Below are positions 1-8,620 of a stretch of DNA of 52,164 bases, piece after piece. The position numbers and the translations under genes are program-made. The DNA is taken from contig JAMPUU010000028.1 in NCBI GenBank assembly GCA_030144965.1, forward strand, positions 1 to 52,164, read 5' to 3'. This stretch comes from Nitrospira sp. BO4 (GTDB lineage Bacteria; Nitrospirota; Nitrospiria; Nitrospirales; Nitrospiraceae). The notes under the pieces are model-generated. The model made no database searches. It was given only the letters and a program-made list of their open reading frames with translations, and was not told the origin of the DNA. Within the stretch, counting starts at the first letter, position 1, and each line of letters begins with the position of its first letter.

Positions 1-56
1 CGCCTCATTCTGAGCCTTATCTAGGTGTCCGTCAAAATGGGGCAGAACCCGGTTGT

Positions 57-542
57 ATGGTTCTGTCGTTGAGCGCATGCTCGACTATCGTAGATCACCG
101 GCTAAATTTGTTGAATAACTTCACTCCTGATTCAACAACCGGGATCGAAGTGGGAAAAGTCGTCAGCAACAGTGGCAAGACCATCGAGTCGGACATGCGC
201 CTTGAAACGATGTTACAAGAGGCTTTGAGAGGCCAACTAGAAAGAGCAGACCTCTTGTGGCATAACACCTTCTCAAGGAAGCTAGTTTGTGATTGCAAGA
301 TTCTTGACTACGAGGAAGGAAACGCGTTCAAGCGGATTCTGTTCCCTGGTTGGGGGGCCACTCGCCTAACGATTCAGTGTAATTTGCACCAGGAGGGCCA
401 ATTAGTTGGGACCATTGATTCGAAACGGACCATCTTCGGAGGCGGGATAGACACAATCGGTGCATGGCGGTACATTTTCGCCAACGTTGCCGAAGATCTC
501 TCACAGAATTTGCGCCAAAAAGGATTTGCGCGTACCGACTAG
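57..542 (+). CDS. putative small lipoprotein (unknown function)
   Basis: 161 residues from the ATG at 57. LSAC at residues 5-8 reads as a lipobox (Cys8), so the product may be a lipid-anchored envelope protein, but the part before the Cys is much shorter than a usual signal peptide and has no positive n-region. The frame stays open upstream to the window edge, with no hydrophobic stretch there, so the true start is uncertain. The body is a mixed alpha/beta sequence with a Gly-rich stretch (IFGGGIDTIG) near the C-terminus and no domain I recognise. Membership of a lipoprotein family is inference from the lipobox alone. Confidence 0.5.
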   Translation: MVLSLSACSTIVDHRLNLLNNFTPDSTTGIEVGKVVSNSGKTIESDMRLETMLQEALRGQLERADLLWHNTFSRKLVCDCKILDYEEGNAFKRILFPGWGATRLTIQCNLHQEGQLVGTIDSKRTIFGGGIDTIGAWRYIFANVAEDLSQNLRQKGFARTD

Positions 543-698
543 TATACGCGGAAGTCAGAAAGGCATTAGGAGGCTGTCATGAACTGAATCAAATATCTTG
601 ACGACCTCAGGCACATTCGGCAACGAAGATCGGTAGTTACCTAGTCTGCGAATTTTAACAACTGACTTCGATGAGCTAACTACTCTGCAGAACCGGAC

Positions 699-965
699 TC
701 AGAGTATCTCTTTAAGATTATCCCATCGAGCCCGTACAGCCCGGGTGGCACCTTGCAATTGAACAAGAAGGTCAAACACGTCCTCGCCAGTTTCCGTGAT
801 TTCGAGTGTTGCGGTCGGTAGCCAGAGCGAAGCGGTGGGAATGTTTCCAGGCGCAACGACTAGTCGCCTCCCATCCTCGAGTTCGAGCACATCGTCTTCC
901 TCGGCCACTTCAAGAAGCCTTACCACTTTCCGCTCGTCACTTTCCTCATCGTCCTCTGGGCGCAT
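699..965 (-). CDS. small acidic hypothetical protein
   Basis: 88 residues. I chose the ATG at 965 because GGAGG lies 5 nt upstream of it on the minus strand; longer in-frame starts lack this. The N-terminus is strongly acidic (MRPEDDEESDE), followed by a short beta-rich region (LLEVAEEDDVLELEDGRRL) and a C-terminal segment ending in WDNLKEIL. There is no signal peptide or membrane segment. I do not recognise the family. It stands alone between two plus-strand envelope genes. Confidence 0.5.
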   Translation of the reverse strand: MRPEDDEESDERKVVRLLEVAEEDDVLELEDGRRLVVAPGNIPTASLWLPTATLEITETGEDVFDLLVQLQGATRAVRARWDNLKEIL

Positions 966-1276
966 GCCGGCCTCCATCGAGTGCCAAGTGTGCCAGTTCG
1001 ATGCAGAGTGACGATTCGCCCTGGCTCGCATATAGTAGCTGCCGCTACAGCACAGCCTGTCACCTGTCGCATATTGCCCCATACATTCACAGAAACTCGC
1101 CCTTCGCACCGATCCGCGCACTCATAAAAGGTTTGACTTGAATCGTCTTGGAGTTATGCCGTGGCCTTAACGACTAGGCCAAGTAGTTGCATTTCCATTC
1201 CTCCAACCAAGTCAAGTTCCCGGCCTGTTGATTGGATCGCTACTGATCGGAAGGCCGGAGAAAGAGTGAGTGCAAG

Positions 1277-1951
1277 ATGAATCGTTCATGGTCTGTTCCT
1301 CGATGGAGTCCTGTGATCATGGGGGGACTCGCCCTGCTGCTCTTCAGCCACCCCGTACAGGGAGAAATGTATGTTGCTGGTCAAATTGGAGCGCACATGC
1401 CTAATGATGCGAGCAACGTGAAGTGGAGTGGAGTTGGAGGTGGAGTCGGCGGGAGTGATCTTGCGCTGCAAAACTCCCTGATCTATGGAGGAAAACTCGG
1501 GTATTATTTCGATCAGGTGAAGTTAGGGCGGTTCAATCCGGGCATCGAAACCGAGGTATTCAATGCAACGCCTCATCTTAAGCAACAAGGGGCGACCATA
1601 GGAGGCACCACCAGTAGGTTGTCAGGGTTTACGCATAGTGTCGTGACATGGGCACCGGTGGTCCTCTTAGTCCGGTATCAAGCAGGGGCGTTCGAACCGT
1701 ATGCGGGAGTGGGGGTCGGTTTGTTCTTTTCCAACCTTAGAACTGGAGATAATGGCGATGCCACCATGCATGTAGGACTGAACACTCAAGTCGGGATTCG
1801 ATATCGCGTGACTCAGAGCCTCTCACTGTTCACGGAGTGGAAATACAATCACGCGCATATCGAACATAGCAATATTGGGGGAAGTCCACTTTCCTTGTCC
1901 TTTGACTATAACGTGCACATCGTTGCCGGTGGCGTCGGCTATCATTTTTGA
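1277..1951 (+). CDS. outer-membrane beta-barrel protein (OmpA/opacity-like)
   Basis: 224 residues. A signal peptide covers about residues 1-29 (hydrophobic core GGLALLLF, likely cleavage after HPVQG). The mature part shows alternating beta-strand patterns and ends in YHF, the C-terminal aromatic signature read by the outer-membrane assembly machinery. The size and the motif around PYAGVGVGLFF match the small 8-stranded OmpA-like/PF13505 porin-like family. Function is unknown beyond outer-membrane residence. It is monocistronic; the nearest downstream sequence is a decayed recombinase on the other strand. Confidence 0.7.
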   Translation: MNRSWSVPRWSPVIMGGLALLLFSHPVQGEMYVAGQIGAHMPNDASNVKWSGVGGGVGGSDLALQNSLIYGGKLGYYFDQVKLGRFNPGIETEVFNATPHLKQQGATIGGTTSRLSGFTHSVVTWAPVVLLVRYQAGAFEPYAGVGVGLFFSNLRTGDNGDATMHVGLNTQVGIRYRVTQSLSLFTEWKYNHAHIEHSNIGGSPLSLSFDYNVHIVAGGVGYHF

Positions 1952-2227
1952 TCCATTATGAATGACTCTCGGTTCCCATACGCTCTGGGAACTCTCTGAT
2001 GCGGTATCTTTGTTTCCCCGTTGCCACTCGCCCCACTACCTCCCCTCTACTAGACTGTGCGCCAACGGGCTGCGATAGGGCAGATTCGGTCAGCGCCATG
2101 GCGTTGAACAAGGTGTCGTGGGCGTGAGGCGCTAGCCGTCGGATTTCCCTTTTAGGCCCCGGGGCTGTCTGACAAGCCCCCTAGGCGGCCAGAGCAATCC
2201 CGTGAATATGAAAGCGAAACCGGGGAC

Positions 2228-2673
2228 CCAACGACGGTGGGTATCCCTCGCCTCCACCAAACCGCACTTCGTGCGTACCGGCGGCGCGTCCCTCATTGAT
2301 GCCGCCGGAAAGAGTCATCAACCCACTCTGATGGGCGTCTGCCTCCCAAGCGCCGGTCAACACGCGGTCAAACGTCCCGGTTGCCGTGAAGGGTAGCCGG
2401 CCTTCCCGCCTCCAGTATCGGCTCACACAGAATATGGCCGTCTAGGAGTTTTCTGAGCATCTGACGGGAGTGATCGACATGCCGCCCGAACAATGACGGG
2501 AGACTGTCCAGCTCATCACGTAAGCGCTTCGTTAGCCATTTTTCATCCAGAAACACGGTAGCGGCAAGGTTTTGAAGATGCTCCAGCTTCTTGATCAGAG
2601 CTAGCTTCCGTTCAGCCTTGCGATGAAGCGGCTGCACGACGGTCGACGTCCCTGGCCGGTCGCGATTAATTCC
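2228..2673 (-). pseudogene. 3' remnant of a large serine recombinase (repeat copy A)
   Basis: Two minus-strand frames join near 2400 to give the C-terminal end of a large serine recombinase: LRKLLDGHILCEPILEAGR in one frame, then LPFTATGTFDRVLTGAW in the next. The pattern of a conserved LRKLL(D/V)G followed by a (Y/P)xFTATGTFDRLLTG block is typical of the far C-terminus of this family. The catalytic and DNA-binding parts are absent: the frame closes at a TGA at 2674-2676. A 1-nt frameshift and missing 5' two-thirds make it a pseudogene. The segment from about 2228 to 2395, including its 3' flank, recurs near 13.7 kb and partly near 17.2 kb. Confidence 0.65.
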
Positions 2674-3111
2674 TCAGGATGATGGCGGCGAGTCTGGATC
2701 AGAGACGGTTCGCGGAGGAAGGCTGTGTGCTGATCACGGAATCCATTCTTGTTTGGCTCGGAGCTTTTCTAACGTCTGGGCGGCCATAGAGAGCCTCATT
2801 ACGGTGTCCTCACAACCACTCGTGAGAGCCCGTTCAGCGTCCCGCTCTAGGCGTGAGGGGGTTAGTTTGCATTCGCTAGCTCCAGGCCCGGCCAATTTCA
2901 TCACATACGAGCCCAGTCTGGCGGATTCAATTGAACCGTGAATCGCGTGCACTTTTGACCATTTCCCGTGTGAGGGCAATGCTACCGTACCGGTCTAAGG
3001 TCGCCCACTGCTCTGTCGACAAGACCATTGCTATGGATGCACGCATCACACAAGGCGATCCTTTGCTTAACCATAAAAAGACTCCTCTATCGCTCGCATG
3101 GCGGTATCTCC
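2674..3111. other. intergenic, no supported gene
   Basis: About 440 bp between the recombinase remnant and the MEDS gene. The only candidate frame is a TTG-started one on the minus strand (2734-2979) without a ribosome-binding site, which I do not support. I see no tRNA and no clear hairpin. Confidence 0.4.
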
Positions 3112-3681
3112 ATGCCTGTAAGTGGGATTCGTGGTGCGCATAACATTCGGTTGGGATCGCATCTCTGTTTGTTTTATCGGCGGCCCCAAGAGTATTTGCA
3201 GGTGACCGCCTCCTTTCTGAAAGCGGGCATCGTCAAAAATGAGTTCTGTGTTTGGGTGCTTCCCCCACCATTGACCATTGCGTTCGCTCTCGACGAACTC
3301 TTGTATTGCGGCCTGAACGGTCCGAGACTGCAAGCCACGAAGCAGCTGAAGATCATGTCTGCGGAAGACTGGTGGTTTTCGAATGGCGCGTTGGACATGG
3401 GGAGGTCCCTAAGTCGGCTGGCCGCCTTACCTTCGATGGCTCGGCATCTTGGATATGAGCGTGTGCGTTTGGCGGGGGGGCCAGGGCCGTTTACGTCTGA
3501 AGAGGGTCGCCAGGCCTTTATGACCTATGAGCGCCGGGCCACGGCTGTCATCGCCGAATCTCCAGTGATCGCGTTATGTGGCTATGCCTCGACCGAATGT
3601 GTGGAGACTGCCATGTTTGACATCATGAGCGCTCATCCCCAGGCGTTGCTTCGGACGCACGCTGGGTGGGTTAACATCTGA
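3112..3681 (+). CDS. stand-alone MEDS domain protein
   Basis: 189 residues from the ATG at 3112; the frame is open further upstream but the family homology begins near GSHLCLFYRRPQEYL. The sequence carries the hallmarks of the MEDS domain (sensory domain first described in DcmR): an N-terminal HLCLFY block, FLKAGIVKNEFCVWVLPP, and a C-terminal region with a P-rich loop followed by E-C-V-E-TAMFDIM. In other proteins the domain is fused to histidine kinases, PAS domains or anti-sigma regulators; here no output domain is present. It is probably a signalling adaptor. The ligand is unknown. No partner gene lies directly adjacent. Confidence 0.7.
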   Translation: MPVSGIRGAHNIRLGSHLCLFYRRPQEYLQVTASFLKAGIVKNEFCVWVLPPPLTIAFALDELLYCGLNGPRLQATKQLKIMSAEDWWFSNGALDMGRSLSRLAALPSMARHLGYERVRLAGGPGPFTSEEGRQAFMTYERRATAVIAESPVIALCGYASTECVETAMFDIMSAHPQALLRTHAGWVNI

Positions 3682-3831
3682 ACTCAAGCGTGAACGACGG
3701 ATACTCGTCTCACCGAATGGATCGCTGACGACGCTGGACATTCACCGTTAGTACTGCTCCTGGCTCTTCACGCAAGGAGAGGGGATCTGAAGAGGATGAC
3801 GAGGATAGAACAACAGAAGACGTGTTAGTAA

Positions 3832-4524
3832 TCAACTGGGCACGATCCAACTCCCATCCGTCTCTGCAGTCTCTTCGCCGTGGTCATCAGCTAGCGCGGC
3901 ATAATGGCGAGCCCACGTCAGATATATCTCTCCCCTGCATCGTAGAATATCGACTCCCTCCAGCAACTTGCCCACCGTCTCGAAATGTTTTCCACTCGCC
4001 ACGAGGTCTGCGGCACGACGCTTCACTGCCGGGGTCAATGCAGCCATCAAGGTGTCTATCTGAGCAACTAACTGCCGAATGTCTGGTCCCGCGTTATCCC
4101 TGCGTTCTGGTGCACCCAGCACCGTCTCTCTACTGGCCGTGTCACTCGCCATGGATAGCGGAGCATGCAATTGCTCGAATCGATCGATCAGAGGCTGTGA
4201 TCCCGATGTACTTACTTGCGTCCGTTCGCTTGCAGAATGACCCCAGGTGAGTGTCCGGATACCGGCTTCCGTGAGAATACTGCGGATGGTTTCGACCATC
4301 GCGTCCAGCGTTACCGGGGTCCAAGATGTAAAGTCTAGCACCCGTTTCTCAGGCCTGCGGGGAGGGGGGCTTTCGTCAATCAGCACCCAGCAGCGGTCAA
4401 AGATTTTTGTGCGTAACTGGTCAGAGATATTCAGAACGATCCCACGGGAGGTGCACAGTGCCGTGATCAACACAGTGAATTCAAGATCGGGCAAGTTAGG
4501 GCAATCGATATCAAGTGTCGGCAT
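3832..4524 (-). CDS. hypothetical protein, cytoplasmic
   Basis: 230 residues. The ATG at 4524 is preceded by GGGGGGA with about 6 nt spacing, so it is preferred over the in-frame ATG at 4539. No signal peptide or membrane segment. The N-terminal half (to about residue 95) looks like an alpha/beta fold with a run LDFTSWTPVTLDAMVETIR; the middle is Ser/Thr-rich and low in structure; the C-terminal 80 residues are helical. I do not recognise the family. The gene lies downstream of the oxidoreductase genes on the same strand but 264 bp away, so co-transcription is uncertain. Confidence 0.55.
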   Translation of the reverse strand: MPTLDIDCPNLPDLEFTVLITALCTSRGIVLNISDQLRTKIFDRCWVLIDESPPPRRPEKRVLDFTSWTPVTLDAMVETIRSILTEAGIRTLTWGHSASERTQVSTSGSQPLIDRFEQLHAPLSMASDTASRETVLGAPERRDNAGPDIRQLVAQIDTLMAALTPAVKRRAADLVASGKHFETVGKLLEGVDILRCRGEIYLTWARHYAALADDHGEETAETDGSWIVPS

Positions 4525-4788
4525 GATCTGTCCCCCCATGCTAAACGTTGTATCGGTTCAGTGGAACTCCGTTCCAGTGTCGAGTGCTTGTTCTCATCTC
4601 TCACTGAAGAGGTCGAAAAACGCGTCGACGTCTCGACGAGCCTGGCTTTGCAGTGCTGTTAAGTAATGACATGTCCGTTATAATTCTTCTCTTCTCAGGT
4701 CCATCACCAGGGGGATCGGCTGAAGGGTGGAGGATTTGAGGGAGCCGTGTGGGCCTTCTCTGGAATCCTTCCACCCCTATCCATGTGA

Positions 4789-5679
4789 TTACACCTTCGT
4801 GAGAGCCGCCACCGGCTTCTGGATGAACTCCTTGTAACCATATCGATCAGCCAGATAGGCCTTGGCGTCTTCGCTGACATACTCGGTAAATTTGTATCGA
4901 TCGTCCTCTACGGTCTTGGCATCTTCCATGACCTTGTCGGTCGGAATCGCGTATTCGATGTTGCAGGACGTATAGGCCTGAATATACGTCGGACCGACCT
5001 CGCGCGCGATCAGCACGGCCTTCTTGATGCAGCTTTCCACCCGCCGCGGATTATTCGGCACAACGGTGGCAATATACGCGCAGCCGGCGATCTTGGCCAT
5101 GCTGACCATGTCCATTTTCTCGAACTTCTTGCCGAGCGGGGCCATCTTGAGCACCGCCCCTCTGGTGGTCATACCGCTTTCCTGTCCGCCCGTATTCCCG
5201 TACACCTCATTGTCCAGCATGATCGTCGTGAACCGTTCCTTCCTAAACCACGAATGGAGGACCTGCTGGAATCCGATGTCGGCGGTTCCGCCGTCACCGG
5301 CCATCACCACAACATCTTTGGGCTGGTCGCCGAATCGGATTCGTAACCCGCGCGACAACCCGCTGGCGACGCCGTTCTGGTCGCCATAGTTGCCGTACAC
5401 GAAGGGAATCGCCGCCTGAGAGATGGCGAGCCGGCCGCATCCTGCCGTCCCGACTGTAATCGTGTCTTCTGGGTTCGGGAAGGCGACAATCGCCAGCCGG
5501 ATGAACAGAGTCATGGCACAGCCCGCGCACATCGGATGCTCCTCCAGGATTTCCTTGAAGCTGCCCATCTGCGACACCGTTGCTTTCTTCCCGAAAGGTC
5601 CGTGTTCAACCATATCCCGGTATTCTTTCGGCATGAACGTATCGAATCCTGGCGTGAACTTTACGTAATCGAGACTCAT
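4789..5679 (-). CDS. porB: 2-oxoacid:ferredoxin oxidoreductase, beta (TPP-binding) subunit
   Basis: 296 residues from the ATG at 5679, preceded by GAGGTG; the frame extends 25 codons upstream without a better site. Thiamine-pyrophosphate binding is shown by MAGDGGTADIGF with the downstream DNEVYGNTGGQ, the GDG-to-N module of this family. Cys residues in CAGC (about 51-54) and AGCGR are as in beta subunits that hold an Fe-S cluster. With the alpha subunit upstream on the same strand it would catalyse reversible oxidative decarboxylation of a 2-oxoacid with CoA and ferredoxin. Pyruvate versus 2-oxoglutarate cannot be decided from the sequence. Such enzymes serve the reductive TCA cycle in Nitrospira (established for the genus). 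Confidence 0.85.
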   Translation of the reverse strand: MSLDYVKFTPGFDTFMPKEYRDMVEHGPFGKKATVSQMGSFKEILEEHPMCAGCAMTLFIRLAIVAFPNPEDTITVGTAGCGRLAISQAAIPFVYGNYGDQNGVASGLSRGLRIRFGDQPKDVVVMAGDGGTADIGFQQVLHSWFRKERFTTIMLDNEVYGNTGGQESGMTTRGAVLKMAPLGKKFEKMDMVSMAKIAGCAYIATVVPNNPRRVESCIKKAVLIAREVGPTYIQAYTSCNIEYAIPTDKVMEDAKTVEDDRYKFTEYVSEDAKAYLADRYGYKEFIQKPVAALTKV

Positions 5680-5863
5680 CTGACACCTCGCTTTCACTGT
5701 TATCCGCAGTTGCGGTCGAATGGATATCTCTTGCACAGTCGATGGCGTTGCCACGGCACTTTCCCTTTGCCTGTGCGGCGACTTCGACGAGCAACGCTTC
5801 GCCGGTTCGTGACAAGTTCTTCAACGCTGTCTAGTTATCCCCTCCTGGTGCGGCCGGGTATGC

Positions 5864-7072
5864 TCATCCACCGCGCCCCGCCAGCACTCCGGATCGCATC
5901 CCGATCGCCTTCTTGACTTCCTCCACGATCACTTCCGGTGGTAAGGTCATGCCCCCGCAGACACGTGGTCCGGCGACGACACGCTCGCTGTTGGGGATCG
6001 TGGCTTTGATTTCTTTGGCCATCCATCCGATGACATTGAACTCGGGCACGATGATGTGTGAGGCATGCTTGGTCGCTTCGCGAAGTTCTTCTTCCGGCCA
6101 AGGGCGCAAGGTCTTGATCTTGACGAGTCCAACGCGCACCCCCTCATCGGCCAGCAGGCGCATAGCTTCCCGCCCCTGGGAAACGGCGGTTCCCGAGGAG
6201 ATAATGAGGATGTCGGCATGGCCGTCTTCGACGTCGATCAGCCCATCCAGCCAGGCGATCGTGTGCTTGCGCGACCGTTCTGCGGCGGCCCAGACTTCCT
6301 GCTGCCAACTCGCGTGCGTAGCGTAGCTGATGTAGTTGCTCTTCATCACAAAGGGATCGCGCATCATCCGGACCGGTGGACACTCCATATCCATGCAGGG
6401 CACGGGTGAACGATAGGGATCGTACGGTGGCAGGCACATCTCGGCGGGAGTCAGGCCGACGACGTCCTTCGTGTGGGTCACGAAGAAGCCGTCGCAGCAG
6501 AGGGCCAACGGTAAATGCACATCCGGCTCTTCCGACACCATATATCCCTTGAGAATCCAATCATAGAAATCCTGTGCGGTTTCCGCATGCCAGACGAGCA
6601 TGCCTGTATTCATGAGGTAGGCGATCTCGATCGTGTCCGGCTGGATCGACAGGGGAGAATTGATGCCGCGGCAGGTCACGATACATTGGATCGGCAATCT
6701 GGATCCGGCCCACATCGGAAAGTTTTCCATGGCCCGCATGGTGCCCGGCCCGGCGGTGGTCGTGAAAACCCTGGCCCCGCCGAAAGCGGCGCCGGCGCAC
6801 TGTGACATGACGGCAAATTCGCTCTCCCCGCGGAAATAATCGCCGATATACCCCTCGGCAAAGAGTTCGCCGCATAGGGCGGCCGCCTCGCTCTGGGGCG
6901 TAATGGGATAGGCCACCATAATGTCGACGTTGGCGCGCTTGACGGCTTCCTTAATCACTTCACTGCCGGTAAAAAATGATGGTGTGCGAGGCGCGTCGTT
7001 CATCATCACGCGTGGATCGGTGATGACTTGACCCTTCTTATTCTTGGTTCCGATGATGGCTGTGGTGTCCAT
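5864..7072 (-). CDS. porA: 2-oxoacid:ferredoxin oxidoreductase, alpha subunit
   Basis: 402 residues; the ATG at 7072 follows a GGAAGGGA site. Domain I carries VAYPITPQSE and TAGPGTMRAMENF, the pyrimidine-binding domain signature; the C-terminal domain II shows VKIKTLRPWPEEEL and HIIVPEFNVIGWM, typical of the transketolase C-terminal-like domain. It pairs with the beta subunit 185 bp downstream to form the TPP-dependent catalytic core. No gamma (domain III) or delta (2[4Fe-4S] ferredoxin) subunit is next to the pair, unlike many four- or five-subunit enzymes. The gene follows an ErpA/IscA-like carrier by about 50 bp, probably in one transcript. Confidence 0.85.
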   Translation of the reverse strand: MDTTAIIGTKNKKGQVITDPRVMMNDAPRTPSFFTGSEVIKEAVKRANVDIMVAYPITPQSEAAALCGELFAEGYIGDYFRGESEFAVMSQCAGAAFGGARVFTTTAGPGTMRAMENFPMWAGSRLPIQCIVTCRGINSPLSIQPDTIEIAYLMNTGMLVWHAETAQDFYDWILKGYMVSEEPDVHLPLALCCDGFFVTHTKDVVGLTPAEMCLPPYDPYRSPVPCMDMECPPVRMMRDPFVMKSNYISYATHASWQQEVWAAAERSRKHTIAWLDGLIDVEDGHADILIISSGTAVSQGREAMRLLADEGVRVGLVKIKTLRPWPEEELREATKHASHIIVPEFNVIGWMAKEIKATIPNSERVVAGPRVCGGMTLPPEVIVEEVKKAIGMRSGVLAGRGG

Positions 7073-7122
7073 AGCTTGTTCCCTTCCTGTCGACGGTGGT
7101 GGCCGGCGATCTGGCGCTGTTG

Positions 7123-7443
7123 TTAGGCGCTGAACGAACTGCCGCACCCACACGTCGTTTTGGCTTGTGGGTTCTTGATCGCAAAGCCTGAGCCTTGCAC
7201 GCTGTCCTGGAAATCGACTTCACAGCCGGCGAGCAGTGGGGCACTCTGGGAGTCCATGATGATTTTGAGGTTACCCTTTTCGATCACCGTGTCGTCATCG
7301 CCGGTTGCAGACTCGAAGGCCATCCCGTACTGGTAGCCATGGCACCCACCGCCTTTGACATATACTCGGAGACCGACGGTCTCCTTGTCCTCTTGCATCA
7401 GCTCCCGCATCTTCTCTTCGGCTTTGCTTGTAATCGTAATCAT
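7123..7443 (-). CDS. erpA: A-type iron-sulfur carrier (ErpA/IscA family)
   Basis: 106 residues. The three conserved cysteines of the family are present: one in GGGCHGYQYG and two in the C-terminal CGCGSSF. These bind a [2Fe-2S] or [4Fe-4S] cluster for delivery to apo-proteins. The start is secured by TAGGAGGACGTAACA directly upstream of the ATG. It lies immediately upstream of the oxidoreductase alpha gene on the same strand; both the beta subunit and its ferredoxin partner need Fe-S clusters, so a dedicated maturation role is a reasonable inference. ErpA versus IscA cannot be separated firmly; there is no isc or suf operon here. Confidence 0.85.
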   Translation of the reverse strand: MITITSKAEEKMRELMQEDKETVGLRVYVKGGGCHGYQYGMAFESATGDDDTVIEKGNLKIIMDSQSAPLLAGCEVDFQDSVQGSGFAIKNPQAKTTCGCGSSFSA

Positions 7444-7563
7444 TGTTACGTCCTCCTATAGGTACACTTTGTTCAGCACACGTCAGCACGATCGATGATC
7501 GTCCGCATGAAGACCAACATGTCTCGATAATTGGCCGGAAGAATCCGCTTGTCATACGACCCA

Positions 7564-7662
7564 TCAAGACTGTCTATTTTTCTCTTCCTCCGGGATCGAG
7601 CTCCAGATCGTGATACTCCACAACAGCACGACAATCGCGACTAGGCTATAAATCTGATACAT
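7564..7662 (-). CDS. 32-residue single-pass membrane peptide
   Basis: Short gene found by reading the minus strand: MYQIYSLVAIVVLLWSITIW followed by a charged tail SSIPEEEKNRQS and TGA. GGAGG lies 8 nt before the ATG at 7662 (another ATG two codons upstream is too close to it). One transmembrane helix covers about residues 6-22. It sits 120 bp upstream of the Fe-S carrier gene and downstream of an exported protein on the same strand, so it may be co-transcribed with the oxidoreductase genes. I know no family for it. Confidence 0.6.
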   Translation of the reverse strand: MYQIYSLVAIVVLLWSITIWSSIPEEEKNRQS

Positions 7663-7754
7663 GTTCATCACCTCCGGTTTGACTTCCCTCCGAATGTGCC
7701 CGTATGCCTCGGTTCCCCCATCACCTTCCCATCATGTGGGGTTAGAGTGCCCCT

Positions 7755-8078
7755 TCAAAATTTCGGTGCCGACCGGATCGTTTTTCTCGTCTCCTCTTCC
7801 CCTGCACAGGTTTGATCAGCCAACAGGTGTTGCCCGGCGCTGGCCAACTCAGGAATTCTGGCCTTACAGGCCGTGAGCGTATCCTCCGCTGCCCCGGAGG
7901 CCACGACAGCACGTTCTCCGATCGGAACAGCAAGCTCTTCTGTCGGGGGTGAAATCATCGTTCCTTTCACGTGCGAATCTTCTGCTTGAGCAGGCGGAAT
8001 TGACGATAGGGATAGGGCTGCGAGCAGCACCACCACCATCCAAAGGGCTGCTCCTCTTGTTGTGATCGTGGTCATCAT
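7755..8078 (-). CDS. small exported protein (conserved hypothetical)
   Basis: 107 residues. An excellent ribosome-binding site (GAGGAGGAG, 5 nt spacing) precedes tandem ATGs at 8078 and 8075. A signal peptide covers about residues 1-32, with cleavage likely after PPAQA. The mature part ends in a helical Cys-containing segment (TACKARIPELASAGQHLLAD, QTC) that I associate with a group of small periplasmic proteins of Nitrospira; the two Cys could form a disulfide. Function unknown. Confidence 0.65.
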   Translation of the reverse strand: MMTTITTRGAALWMVVVLLAALSLSSIPPAQAEDSHVKGTMISPPTEELAVPIGERAVVASGAAEDTLTACKARIPELASAGQHLLADQTCAGEEETRKTIRSAPKF

Positions 8079-8465
8079 GATTACTCCTCCTCTGTCATGG
8101 TCTGTGCCCCGTGTACCTCAGGCGCAGAAGACACCAACACTGTGAAGGCTCTTTCGCCTCTTGTACCGCTGGATCCGATGACGGTCGTCCTTCGAAGAAA
8201 CCGAGGCAGAGACTGAGGAATCAGACGCGCCGGAGTGGGAAAAGGGAATGCGCGAGAGATGGGACAGTCGACGCAGTTCAATACGTCATAGCATCACCCT
8301 GGGCGCATTCAGCACCGGAGTCAAGCGTTATTATGGGTAAGGGATGGTTTGCACACGCTCATGAGCCATTCTTCATCCCCTTCTCACTCCTTCTTCATCC
8401 TAGGGAGATACACTCCAGAGTGTGGAGTGCGTTGTGAGTTTAGACGATACGCGGAAGGAGACATG
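8079..8465. other. divergent intergenic region
   Basis: 387 bp between the exported-protein gene (minus) and the membrane peptide gene (plus). It should hold both promoters. Apart from the inverted repeat at 8411-8429 I see no gene; a 66-codon minus-strand frame (8081-8281) has no ribosome-binding site and an implausible composition. Confidence 0.4.
8411..8429. promoter_or_regulatory. inverted repeat upstream of the 32-aa peptide gene
   Basis: CACTCCA-gagtg-TGGAGTG: perfect 7-bp arms with a 5-nt spacer, 37 bp before the ATG at 8466. The symmetry and placement suit an operator or a short mRNA hairpin. No regulator is identified. Confidence 0.35.
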
Positions 8466-8564
8466 ATGGATCCAAACTGGCTGATATTCGGTGCGGCGAT
8501 TCTTGGCGTGGAAGTTGCGGCTGTCGTGGTCTATAAGAAAGACCAACAGTGTAGTGGTGCCTGA
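8466..8564 (+). CDS. 32-residue single-pass membrane peptide
   Basis: MDPNWLIFGAAILGVEVAAV, then VVYKKDQQCSGA. AAGGAG lies 5 nt upstream of the ATG at 8466 (the ATG at 8463 is too close). One hydrophobic helix at about residues 5-22 is followed by a KKD cytoplasmic-type anchor, giving N-out/C-in topology by the positive-inside rule. It has exactly the same length as the minus-strand peptide at 7564-7662 but no visible sequence similarity. No known family. Confidence 0.6.
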   Translation: MDPNWLIFGAAILGVEVAAVVVYKKDQQCSGA

Positions 8565-8620
8565 CCCTCAGGCAGTGAAATGCAGATGGCCTAGGGGGTA
8601 CCTCAATGGAAGCAAATACC

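Noticed and set aside
2734..2979. 81-codon minus-strand frame
   Set aside because: TTG start without a ribosome-binding site; no recognisable fold; no support beyond an open frame.
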